A stretch of 7,907 bases of DNA, from NCBI GenBank assembly GCA_024404415.1, contig JAKSPX010000059.1:1-7907 (forward strand), written 5' to 3'. The stretch is from Clostridia bacterium (GTDB taxonomy: Bacteria; Bacillota; Clostridia; Oscillospirales; QAMX01). Each line of letters opens with the position of its first letter. The first letter of the stretch is position 1. Position numbers and translations under genes: made by a program. Below, piece after piece: positions 1-5,412 of this stretch. The notes below the pieces were generated by a model, which was not told the origin of the DNA, ran no database searches, and saw only the letters and a program-made list of their open reading frames with translations.

Positions 1-1124
1 GGGATGGATTCGGTCGCAGGGGAGGGGGGGGCGCGTCCCAGATGCAGGGGCGCGTGTGCGATGGTGCTGCGGGATTTCGCCGCGTCGCGCGCGTGGTAGC
101 GCGGGCTGGATTCGGATTTATAGGAATATTCGTGTTCCTCGTCGATGATGATGATGCCGAGGTCTTCATTTTTGATGGGGGCAAATATGGCCGAGCGCGT
201 GCCGATGACGACGTCGGCCTCCTTATATTTGACTCTGAGCCATTCTCTCCGCCGCTCCCCGTCCGAAAGGCCGGAATGGAGGCAGGCGATCCTCTCGCCG
301 AAGACCTTATAGAACCGCTCGATCATCTGCGGCGTGAGGGCGATCTCCGGCACCAATAAAAGCGCCGATTTGCCCGCCTTCAATACGTCGGTGATGAGGC
401 GGATATAGACGTGGGTCTTGCCGCTCCCCGTGATGCCGTGCAGAAGCGCAAAGCAGCTCCTGCCGGAAAACGCCATGGAATGAAGCTCCCGGTAGACCTC
501 CTCCTGGGAGGGGGAAAGGTTTTCTTCCGGGATGGGCTTCCTTTCGATGCTGACGCCTTCCCGGATGGGCCGTTCCTCGGATAAAACGAGATACCCGGCT
601 TTTTCCAGCGCTTTCAGATCGGCCGACTTGGCCCGGGTGAGGTATTCCACCTCGCGCGCGGTCTTTTTGCCGGTATAGAGTAACCTGACCGCCGCCTTTT
701 TCTTTTCGCCGAAGCGGTGGTTGGCCTCTAAAAGCGCCTCGGTCTCCTCTTCGCTTTTCACGAGGGAGGCATAGATCAGGGGCTTTTCGCCCTTTGTGAC
801 CGCGGCGGGCACCATGGCGCGCAGGACATCGTAAAGCGGGCAATAGCACCGCTTCCGTAGCCAAAAAGCGAGGCGAAGCATTTCCTCATCGACGGCGCTC
901 TCCTCGTTTTCCAGCTCTTTGATGTATTTATATCCTCTGGCGTCTTCTACCTCGGAAAAGCCGATGATGATCCCCTCGGTCGGCCGGTTGGCTTTGCCGA
1001 ACGGCACCTTGACGCGCATCCCGACCCGGGCTGAGCGCTCGATTTCCGGCGACATGAGATAGGAATAGGGCTTATCGAAGCAGAGATTGGCCGCGGCGAC
1101 CGCCAGAGAGGCGGTCTTATGCAT
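1..1124 (-). CDS. priA: Primosomal protein N' (PriA helicase), N-terminal half, truncated by window edge
   Basis: PriA is the 3'-to-5' superfamily 2 DNA helicase that recognises abandoned replication forks and reloads the replisome. The visible 374 residues begin with the PriA 3'-DNA-binding domain (residues ~5-105, with FDKPYSYL and VKVPFGKANRP), then a winged-helix-like linker, then the first helicase lobe. Lobe motifs are Walker A GITGSGKT (230-237), LLLVPEIALTPQ (255-266), GTRSAIFAP (308-316) and Walker B DEEH (328-331), followed by SYKSESSPRYHARDAA. The zinc-binding cysteines and second lobe would lie beyond base 1. The ATG at 1124 overlaps the rpoZ stop region by 8 bases and follows a purine-rich AAAAGAGA, so translation is probably coupled. 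Motif III (normally GSATPS) reads GRAPPSPAT at residues 363-371 with two extra residues, within ~50 bases of the window edge; this may be a sequence error. Family assignment is secure. Confidence 0.95.
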   Translation of the reverse strand, partial: MHKTASLAVAAANLCFDKPYSYLMSPEIERSARVGMRVKVPFGKANRPTEGIIIGFSEVEDARGYKYIKELENEESAVDEEMLRLAFWLRKRCYCPLYDVLRAMVPAAVTKGEKPLIYASLVKSEEETEALLEANHRFGEKKKAAVRLLYTGKKTAREVEYLTRAKSADLKALEKAGYLVLSEERPIREGVSIERKPIPEENLSPSQEEVYRELHSMAFSGRSCFALLHGITGSGKTHVYIRLITDVLKAGKSALLLVPEIALTPQMIERFYKVFGERIACLHSGLSDGERRREWLRVKYKEADVVIGTRSAIFAPIKNEDLGIIIIDEEHEYSYKSESSPRYHARDAAKSRSTIAHAPLHLGRAPPSPATESI

Positions 1125-1353
1125 TCTCTTTTTCGGCTTCTTCGGCCTGCGCCTTGGCTTCCAGCTCCTCGGCGTTCATGGCAAGGCCGTCGGCCAGCTC
1201 CATGACAGCCATCTTGACCGGCTTTTCGGGCAGCTTCTCGCCGTCGTCATAGGCTTTCTTGGCGATCTTTCTCGCGCGGTGCGCGACCTCGTTGACTAAA
1301 AGATAACGGTTGCCGACCTTCTTGGTGAGGTCGCTCAGAGTGGGATACAGCAT
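1117..1353 (-). CDS. rpoZ: DNA-directed RNA polymerase omega subunit
   Basis: Omega is a small chaperone-like subunit that binds the beta' C-terminus and stabilises RNA polymerase. The 78-residue product has the family layout: MLYPTLSDL at the N-terminus, the core NRYLLVNEVAHRARKIAK (residues ~15-32), then KPVKMAVMELADG around 44-56, and an acidic/alanine-rich helical tail. Length is normal for Firmicutes omega. The ATG lies 3 bases after the gmk stop (1357-1359), preceded by an AAAGGA ribosome-binding site that sits in the last codons of gmk. Its own stop overlaps the priA start. In many Firmicutes coaBC lies between rpoZ and priA; it is absent here. Position directly after gmk is the classic arrangement and supports the call. 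Confidence 0.95.
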   Translation of the reverse strand: MLYPTLSDLTKKVGNRYLLVNEVAHRARKIAKKAYDDGEKLPEKPVKMAVMELADGLAMNAEELEAKAQAEEAEKENA

Positions 1354-1356
1354 GAT

Positions 1357-1908
1357 TTATCGTCCTTTCTCTTTCTCGATGATATTCTTAATGGTTTCTA
1401 TGGTGGTGTCCAGATCGTCGTTGACGACGACGTATTCGTATTCGCGCTCGCCGATCTCCATTTCCTTGCGCGCGATCATTAAGCGCTCCTCGATCTTCTC
1501 CTGCGAGTCGGTGCCGCGGCCTTCAAGGCGCTCTCGCAGGACTTCCCAGGAAGGCGGCGCAAGGAAGATCCTTACGGCCTCGGGGAACTGCTTTTTCACC
1601 TGTGCGGCCCCGGCTACTTCGATGACGAAGATGACCAGGTCGCCCTTTTCGGCGTGTTCTTTTGCGGGGGTTTTGGGGGTGCCGTAATAATTCCCGCCGT
1701 AGGTGGCGTATTCCAGAAGCTCGCCCTCGGCGATCATGTTTTCAAATTCCTCGCGGGTGTGGAAGAAATAGGTCACGCCCTCTTCGTCGCCCGGGCGCAT
1801 GGGGCGCGTGGTGGCGGAGACCGAGATCCAGCCGCCGAGGCGGGAGGCTACGGTGTCCTTGCCGACGCCCGAGGGGCCGGAGATGACCAGATACAGTTCC
1901 TTTTTCAT
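1357..1908 (-). CDS. gmk: Guanylate kinase, short form
   Basis: Guanylate kinase phosphorylates GMP (and dGMP) to GDP with ATP in the cytoplasm. Visible motifs are the P-loop GPSGVGKD (11-18), the GMP-binding SATTR with Arg35 and Arg38 (31-38), Tyr47, Glu66 of LLEYA, NYYGTP (73-78), the lid region RLEGRGTD (127-134) and VVNDDLDT near the C-terminus. At 183 residues it is shorter than the usual ~200-210. The stretch between the P-loop lysine and SATTR is only 13 residues, about 7 fewer than in E. coli Gmk as recalled, and the C-terminal helix ends early. The common VQG of the core strand is VAG (98-100). Catalytic residues appear intact, so an active enzyme is expected. The ATG shares ATGA with the remA stop (4-base overlap), and the ribosome-binding site lies inside the remA poly-Glu codons. 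Confidence 0.94.
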   Translation of the reverse strand: MKKELYLVISGPSGVGKDTVASRLGGWISVSATTRPMRPGDEEGVTYFFHTREEFENMIAEGELLEYATYGGNYYGTPKTPAKEHAEKGDLVIFVIEVAGAAQVKKQFPEAVRIFLAPPSWEVLRERLEGRGTDSQEKIEERLMIARKEMEIGEREYEYVVVNDDLDTTIETIKNIIEKEKGR

Positions 1909-2201
1909 TCCTCTTCCTCCTCTTCCTCGTCAAGCTCCTCGTCGGTGACCTCCTCATCGAGGTTCCTGAGGCGGTTGGCGATGGTCTCGGACTGGATGGC
2001 AGATAAAATGACGTGGCCGCTGTCGCTGATGAGCTCCGCGCGGGTGCGGCGGCCCCAGGAGGCGTCGATCAGCCTGCCCCGCTCTCTCGCTTCGGTGACA
2101 ACGCGCTTGATAGGCGCGGAATCGGGGCCGATGATGGCGATGAGGCGGTTGGCGGAGACCATGTTGCCGAAACCGATGTTGACCAGTTTGATGTCTTTCA
2201 T
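1905..2201 (-). CDS. remA: RemA/YlzA family DNA-binding regulator (DUF370) with acidic tail
   Basis: RemA in Bacillus subtilis is a DNA-binding protein that activates extracellular matrix and osmoprotection operons; in other Firmicutes its targets are largely unknown. The 98-residue product matches the family core closely: IKLVNIGFGNMVSANRLIAI (residues ~4-23), PDSAPIKR (26-33), ARERGRLIDAS, the strongly conserved GRRTRA (50-55), and DSGHVILSAIQSET (60-73). The C-terminal 18 residues are almost entirely Glu/Asp and end in seven glutamates, longer and more acidic than the B. subtilis protein as recalled. The GAG/GAA codons of this tail form a purine run that is also the gmk ribosome-binding site. 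The ATG at 2201 follows GAGGAAAG at good spacing, 10 bases after the yicC stop. The yicC-remA-gmk-rpoZ order is diagnostic. Confidence 0.93.
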   Translation of the reverse strand: MKDIKLVNIGFGNMVSANRLIAIIGPDSAPIKRVVTEARERGRLIDASWGRRTRAELISDSGHVILSAIQSETIANRLRNLDEEVTDEELDEEEEEEE

Positions 2202-2211
2202 GAAACTTTCC

Positions 2212-3090
2212 TCATTCGATGTTCTGGATCTGCTCGCGGATCTTTTCCAGCTCGCATTTCATGTTGACCACGCACTCGGTCAGGGCCGTGTCGTTGACCT
2301 TGGAGCCGGTGGTGTTGACCTCGCGGTTCATTTCCTGAAGCAGGAAATCCAGCTTTCTGCCGACCGGGATATCCGACGAAATGAGGTCGTAGAGCTGCTG
2401 GAGATGGCTTTCGAGTCTGACAGTCTCCTCCGCCACCGCCGTCTTGTCGGCGTAGATGGCGCATTCGGTGAGAATGCGGTTTTCGTCGATGGCCGCTCCG
2501 GCGAGAAGCTCCTTGATGCGCTCCTCGAGCTTGGCGCGGTAGACGTCCACGAGCTGCGGGTTTCTCTCCTCGACGGTCTCCTTGTAATTGCGGATAGTCG
2601 TGATGCGGGAGGCGATGTCCTCAAACATCTTCTGCCCTTCAAAGGTGCGGAAGGCCGAGAAGCTCTTGATAGCCTCCTCAAGCACCGGGAAGATCTCGCT
2701 TTTGACCTGCTCCTCGTCCTCCTCGGTCTTTCTGACCGGGAAGATATCCGGGATACGGGCGATGTGGGAGGCCTTTACGTCGTTTTCGACGCCCAGCTCC
2801 TCCTCCATCTTCCTGAAGGCAGCGAGATACGCTTCGAGGACGGGGGTGTTGACGGCAACCTCGACGTTGTCGCTCTCGCTGAAATCGACCGAGAGATAGA
2901 CCTCCACCTTGCCGCGGGAGATCTCCTCCTGCAGGCGCTTCTTGATGGGCTCCTCAAGGTAGCCGTAAACGCGCGGCAGCTTGACGGTGCAGTCAAAATA
3001 CCGCTGGTTGACCGATTTGACTTCGCAGGTGACGTTTTTGCCGCCGACAGAGGCGGTGGCGCGGCCGTAGCCGGTCATGCTTTTGATCAT
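2212..3090 (-). CDS. yicC: YicC family endoribonuclease-type protein
   Basis: YicC-family proteins (YloC in Bacillus) are reported endoribonucleases linked to RNA decay. The 292-residue product starts with the hallmark MIKSMTGYGRA, continues with SVNQRYFDCTVKLPR (~28-42) and SRGKVEV (~58-64), and ends with the DUF1732 region. That region includes RLESHLQQLYDLI, GRKLDFLLQEMNREVNTTGSK and ELEKIREQIQNIE, and its Glu/Arg/Lys-rich helices are typical. Length matches the family. An in-frame upstream start (3159) would add 23 residues not seen in the family. The chosen ATG (3090) is preceded at 9 bases by an AAGGAGG ribosome-binding site. That site overlaps the stop codon of the upstream membrane-protein gene, so the two genes are probably translationally coupled. 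The stop lies 10 bases before remA. Confidence 0.93.
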   Translation of the reverse strand: MIKSMTGYGRATASVGGKNVTCEVKSVNQRYFDCTVKLPRVYGYLEEPIKKRLQEEISRGKVEVYLSVDFSESDNVEVAVNTPVLEAYLAAFRKMEEELGVENDVKASHIARIPDIFPVRKTEEDEEQVKSEIFPVLEEAIKSFSAFRTFEGQKMFEDIASRITTIRNYKETVEERNPQLVDVYRAKLEERIKELLAGAAIDENRILTECAIYADKTAVAEETVRLESHLQQLYDLISSDIPVGRKLDFLLQEMNREVNTTGSKVNDTALTECVVNMKCELEKIREQIQNIE

Positions 3091-3099
3091 GGTGATAGT

Positions 3100-3106
3100 C
3101 CTCCTT
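3100..3106 (-). promoter_or_regulatory. Strong ribosome-binding site of yicC overlapping upstream stop codon
   Basis: The minus strand reads AAGGAGG here, 9 bases before the yicC ATG at 3090. The TAA stop (3105-3107) of the upstream membrane-protein gene shares two bases with it. This site decides the yicC start over the in-frame upstream alternative at 3159 and suggests coupling: ribosomes terminating on the upstream gene would sit on this site. Confidence 0.85.
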
Positions 3107-3644
3107 AAAGGAGCTGATCCGTGTATTTTCTGAGCCGGAAGAAGAGCGTCGCGCCGCATCTTCCGAGCGCTTTGTCAGCGATGAAGAAAACGATGTTCCC
3201 GGCGATAAAGCCGAGGACGAGATACGGGACGGTGAGCGTCTTTGAAAGCTCCGGCAAAAAGACCTCCCGCGCAAAGAGAAAGAGAAGAATTGCCATGAGG
3301 TCAAAATAGAGGAATTTCAAAAGCCACAAGGGGACTTTTTTCTTATATAGCTTCGCCTCAAGGAGATCCTTCACAATGGGATAACTCCCGAAAAAGAGGA
3401 AAAACGCAAGCGCCGTCGCCATGCCGCCGAAAAGGAAGGTCAGTAGGCTTCCCGCGGCAAGCGAGAGAAGCGACCAGCGCCGCCTCAGCGTCAGGTCTAA
3501 AAGATAGACCGGGATCCCCGCGAGGGCGAGGCAGGCGGCCCTGCCCGTCGGGAGCCACACCGCCGCAGCTAAGAATACGACCGAGATAGCTGTGAGGATG
3601 GCGGCGAAGGCCAGCCTTTTGGTGTTGATGCTGTCTTTCATCAT
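3105..3644 (-). CDS. Uncharacterised integral membrane protein, about six transmembrane segments
   Basis: I do not recognise a named function. The 179-residue product is strongly hydrophobic, with likely membrane segments near residues 11-31, 35-53, 57-74, 75-92, 106-127 and 138-157. Short basic loops (RRRW at 54-57, KLYKKK at 98-103) and a basic C-terminus are predicted cytoplasmic by the positive-inside rule. LPTGR follows the first segment and GGMATALAFFLFFGSYPIVK spans the fourth. Similar small proteins with an LPTGR motif after the first helix occur, from memory, in other Clostridia without assigned roles; an ECF S-component-like fold is a guess from size and segment number. The start ATG follows the J-domain stop with no gap (TAA then ATG ATG), so either of two adjacent ATGs (3644 or 3641) could serve. 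Its stop overlaps the yicC ribosome-binding site. Confidence 0.85.
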   Translation of the reverse strand: MMKDSINTKRLAFAAILTAISVVFLAAAVWLPTGRAACLALAGIPVYLLDLTLRRRWSLLSLAAGSLLTFLFGGMATALAFFLFFGSYPIVKDLLEAKLYKKKVPLWLLKFLYFDLMAILLFLFAREVFLPELSKTLTVPYLVLGFIAGNIVFFIADKALGRCGATLFFRLRKYTDQLL

Positions 3645-4316
3645 TTATCGGCAGCCGATGCAGGGGCAGAGATTGCCGCCGCAGGCCTCGCAGAGGCAGT
3701 CCATGCAGATGAGCGTCTGGCAGCCGTCGCAGCAATCGCCATTGCCTGCGACGTTTCCGCATTCGTTCATGTTGTTCTGACCCATCGGGTTTGCGTTGGT
3801 GCGCGTGGCGTAGCTTGCCGAGACGTTTCTCATGCGCTCGGCGGCCTCGCGGTATTCTAAATTGCCCGGCTCCATCGAGACAGCCGTTTCAAAATCGCTT
3901 CTCGCGTCGTCATACCACCCGCGGCGATAAAGGATGCTGCCCATGAGGTAATACCACTCGGCCGAGCGGTCGGAGACGGAATTCAAAATCTGCTCCGCCC
4001 CGGAGATGTTGCCGGTCTGGATATAGGTTCGGACAGTCTGATAAAGGCCCGCGCTGGACGAAGAGGAGCTCTGGTAGGAGCCGCTCTGATACGAGCCGCT
4101 CTGGTAGGAGCCTGAGGAACCGCCCGCGCGGAGCTTGGTGATGGTGTCGTAGGCCTCGTTGATCTCCTTCATCTTCTCCTCGGCAAGTTCGGCCAGAGGA
4201 TGGTCGCGGTAAGCGTCGGGATGGTATTTTCTCGCCAGTTCCCGGTAGGCTTTCTTGATCTCCTCGTCGCTTGCCGAGGGAGATACGCCGAGGACGCTGT
4301 ATGGATCTTTAGGCAT
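3645..4316 (-). CDS. J-domain protein with TPR-like region and cysteine-rich C-terminus
   Basis: J-domains stimulate Hsp70/DnaK ATPase and deliver clients. Residues 5-62 form a J-domain: DPYSVLGVSPSASDEEIKKA, then ARKYHPDAY with the essential HPD at 32-34, then KMKEINEAYD. A Ser/Gly/Tyr linker (65-88) carries three GSYQS copies. Residues ~90-160 resemble a TPR pair (YYLMGSILYRRGWYDDARSD, then a FETAVSMEPGN helix). The tail holds 11 cysteines in 37 residues (186-222), as CCDGC at 195-199, CMDCLCEAC at 204-212 and CPCIGC at 217-222, which could bind zinc or another metal. It lacks the DnaJ G/F region, CRR zinc finger and substrate domains, so it is not DnaJ itself. The ATG overlaps the DUF5685 gene end by 8 bases and is preceded by AAGAGGT. 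The tight pairing suggests the two products act together, a link that is inferred. Confidence 0.88.
   Translation of the reverse strand: MPKDPYSVLGVSPSASDEEIKKAYRELARKYHPDAYRDHPLAELAEEKMKEINEAYDTITKLRAGGSSGSYQSGSYQSGSYQSSSSSSAGLYQTVRTYIQTGNISGAEQILNSVSDRSAEWYYLMGSILYRRGWYDDARSDFETAVSMEPGNLEYREAAERMRNVSASYATRTNANPMGQNNMNECGNVAGNGDCCDGCQTLICMDCLCEACGGNLCPCIGCR
4071..4115 (-). repeat. Three tandem 15-bp units encoding SGSYQ-type repeats
   Basis: On the plus strand three 15-base units lie head to tail at 4071-4085, 4086-4100 and 4101-4115. Units 1 and 3 share ctggtaggag, and units 1 and 2 both end in ccgct. They encode the three GSYQS repeats of the J-domain protein linker (residues ~69-83). The in-frame unit suggests slippage-type expansion and possible length variation between strains. 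Confidence 0.85.
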
Positions 4317-5166
4317 GTTTCGTGACCTCTTCTGTTTCCTGCTTTTTGAGCAGGTCGTTTATGGTGTGCTCCACGCCGAGCGTGAGGATGTTCCCCGTGA
4401 TGCCCGAGAAGGCGTTTTTCTCAAGCTTTCCGAAAAGGGCATACTGCTCGTTCATGATGTGGAGGACGTAAGTTCTGACTTCCGACCTGACCTCGCTTGT
4501 TATTTCGCCGTAGCGCGCGCAAAGGAGGTTATAGCGCTTCTTTTTCAGGTCCTTTTGATAGTCATCCAGCGCGTCGGCGACGGTGATGAAGCGCGCCTGG
4601 TTATAAAGGATGCGCTCCCGGATCTCGCGCCCCGCTCCTGAGTAGGCGGCCATGCTTGCGGCGCCCTTCCCGACCGCGTCGGTCATGCGGTCGATGCTTT
4701 TGCAGTTTTCCCCTTCCAGCCTTTGGTAAAGCGCGATCGCGTCGGCGGTCTCAAAGGCGATTTCGGGATAGGCCTTTGCGGCCTTTTTGTATTTCCGGCG
4801 GATGAGAAGCTTGATGAGTTTTGCAAAAAGGCGCTTGAAGAAGCCCTCGTCCTCGGCGTCGTCGGATAATTTGTGCCATGTATTTATGACGGTCGCCGCC
4901 GCGGCAAGTTCCAATGACGGGAGGGACGCGGCATAACATTTCTTTTTGAAAGGAGACGCGGCGCACCGCCCCTTTTCAAAGGTCGGGCAGACGCCCCCTT
5001 CGGCGAGGAGCATGGCGGCAAAGACCATGTCGTAATTGACCAGCATCGCCGCGACCGGGCCGTATTCGTGATAAAGCGTCCGGCAGAGGCCGCAGTAGAC
5101 CGCCTTATAGGCTTCGGCTTCACGCACCTTCAGTTCCGGCGCAAAAGGCTTGATGTACCCAAACAA
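4309..5166 (-). CDS. DUF5685 family protein (TTG start)
   Basis: The 285-residue product begins MFGYIKPFAPELKVREAEAY, then YCGLC (Cys25, Cys28) and NYD (Asp46), which I recall as hallmarks of DUF5685 proteins in Clostridia and Actinobacteria; no function is established. Cys60, Cys68 and Cys77 follow. It is predicted mostly helical with two acidic motifs: KLSDDAEDE (99-107) and ITVADALDDYQKD (194-206) followed by a basic KKK-R stretch. Two DDxxD/E-type motifs on helices, the second with DLKKKRYN, resemble the metal-diphosphate motifs of squalene/phytoene synthase-like enzymes. This is my inference, not a known assignment. The start is TTG at 5166, chosen because the family begins FGYI and GGGAGAGA sits 7 bases upstream; an in-frame TTG at 5205 would add 13 residues foreign to the family. 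It is first in the operon, 58 bases from the predicted transcription start, and overlaps the J-domain gene by 8 bases. Confidence 0.85.
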   Translation of the reverse strand: MFGYIKPFAPELKVREAEAYKAVYCGLCRTLYHEYGPVAAMLVNYDMVFAAMLLAEGGVCPTFEKGRCAASPFKKKCYAASLPSLELAAAATVINTWHKLSDDAEDEGFFKRLFAKLIKLLIRRKYKKAAKAYPEIAFETADAIALYQRLEGENCKSIDRMTDAVGKGAASMAAYSGAGREIRERILYNQARFITVADALDDYQKDLKKKRYNLLCARYGEITSEVRSEVRTYVLHIMNEQYALFGKLEKNAFSGITGNILTLGVEHTINDLLKKQETEEVTKHA

Positions 5167-5230
5167 TCGTCGTCTCTCCCGCCGCGTGGATCCTCCGCAC
5201 GGCAATCATGATAATTTCAGTAATCAAGTT

Positions 5231-5259
5231 ATTATACACCATTTGCAAGGATTTTACAA
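5231..5259 (-). promoter_or_regulatory. Sigma-A-type promoter of the eight-gene operon
   Basis: On the minus strand TTGTAA (5259-5254) is followed by exactly 17 bases and a consensus TATAAT (5236-5231). Transcription would start near 5224, leaving a leader of about 58 bases before the TTG start of the DUF5685 gene. It is the only strong promoter seen ahead of the eight tightly packed genes, so it probably drives all of them through priA. No clear operator or riboswitch was seen in the leader. The rest of 5167-5412 holds the terminator at 5351-5399 and otherwise nothing I can identify. Confidence 0.8.
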
Positions 5260-5345
5260 GGGGTGGACGAGGAGAATTCGCAAAAGTGCAAAGGGCGAAA
5301 GGATCATCTTGTTTTGTTATTTATTTCCACTTCTCTTACCAAACG

Positions 5346-5356
5346 ATACATATAAA
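5346..5356. repeat. 11-bp direct repeat atacatataaa, left copy
   Basis: The plus strand reads atacatataaa here and again at 7197-7207. The two copies bracket the LRR lipoprotein gene, each directly beside a hairpin terminator. The sequence is AT-rich, so chance or shared terminator tail composition is possible; an insertion scar is the alternative. Confidence 0.5.
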
Positions 5357-5399
5357 AAGCAGAGATCCTTGACTGTCATGGTCATAGGATCTCTGCTTT
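5351..5399 (-). terminator. Rho-independent terminator after the LRR lipoprotein gene
   Basis: A perfect 13-bp inverted repeat (5356-5368 with 5387-5399) encloses an 18-base loop that itself can pair TGAC with GTCA. On the minus strand the stem is followed by five Ts and then ATATG. It begins 13 bases past the lipoprotein stop, as expected for an intrinsic terminator, and separates that gene from the downstream operon. Confidence 0.92.
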
Positions 5400-5412
5400 A
5401 CGCTTTATCCGA

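Noticed and set aside
42..359. A 105-residue plus-strand open frame at the left end
   Set aside because: Antisense shadow of the PriA Walker B region, with no ribosome-binding site or family resemblance.
307..864. A 185-residue minus-strand open frame inside priA
   Set aside because: It is an out-of-frame shadow, basic and low in complexity, while the PriA frame carries all helicase motifs across the same bases.
1654..3108. A 484-residue plus-strand open frame antisense to gmk, remA and yicC
   Set aside because: It is a mirror of three well-recognised minus-strand genes in high-GC DNA, includes a serine run opposite the remA poly-Glu codons, and has no recognisable domain.
3091..3159. In-frame 23-residue N-terminal extension of YicC
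   Set aside because: The family begins MI(K/R)SMTGYGRA, and a strong AAGGAGG precedes the ATG at 3090; the extension overlaps the upstream gene.
5260..5310. A 17-codon minus-strand reading frame between the terminator and the operon promoter
   Set aside because: No ribosome-binding site, no promoter of its own, and it ends within the operon -35 box.
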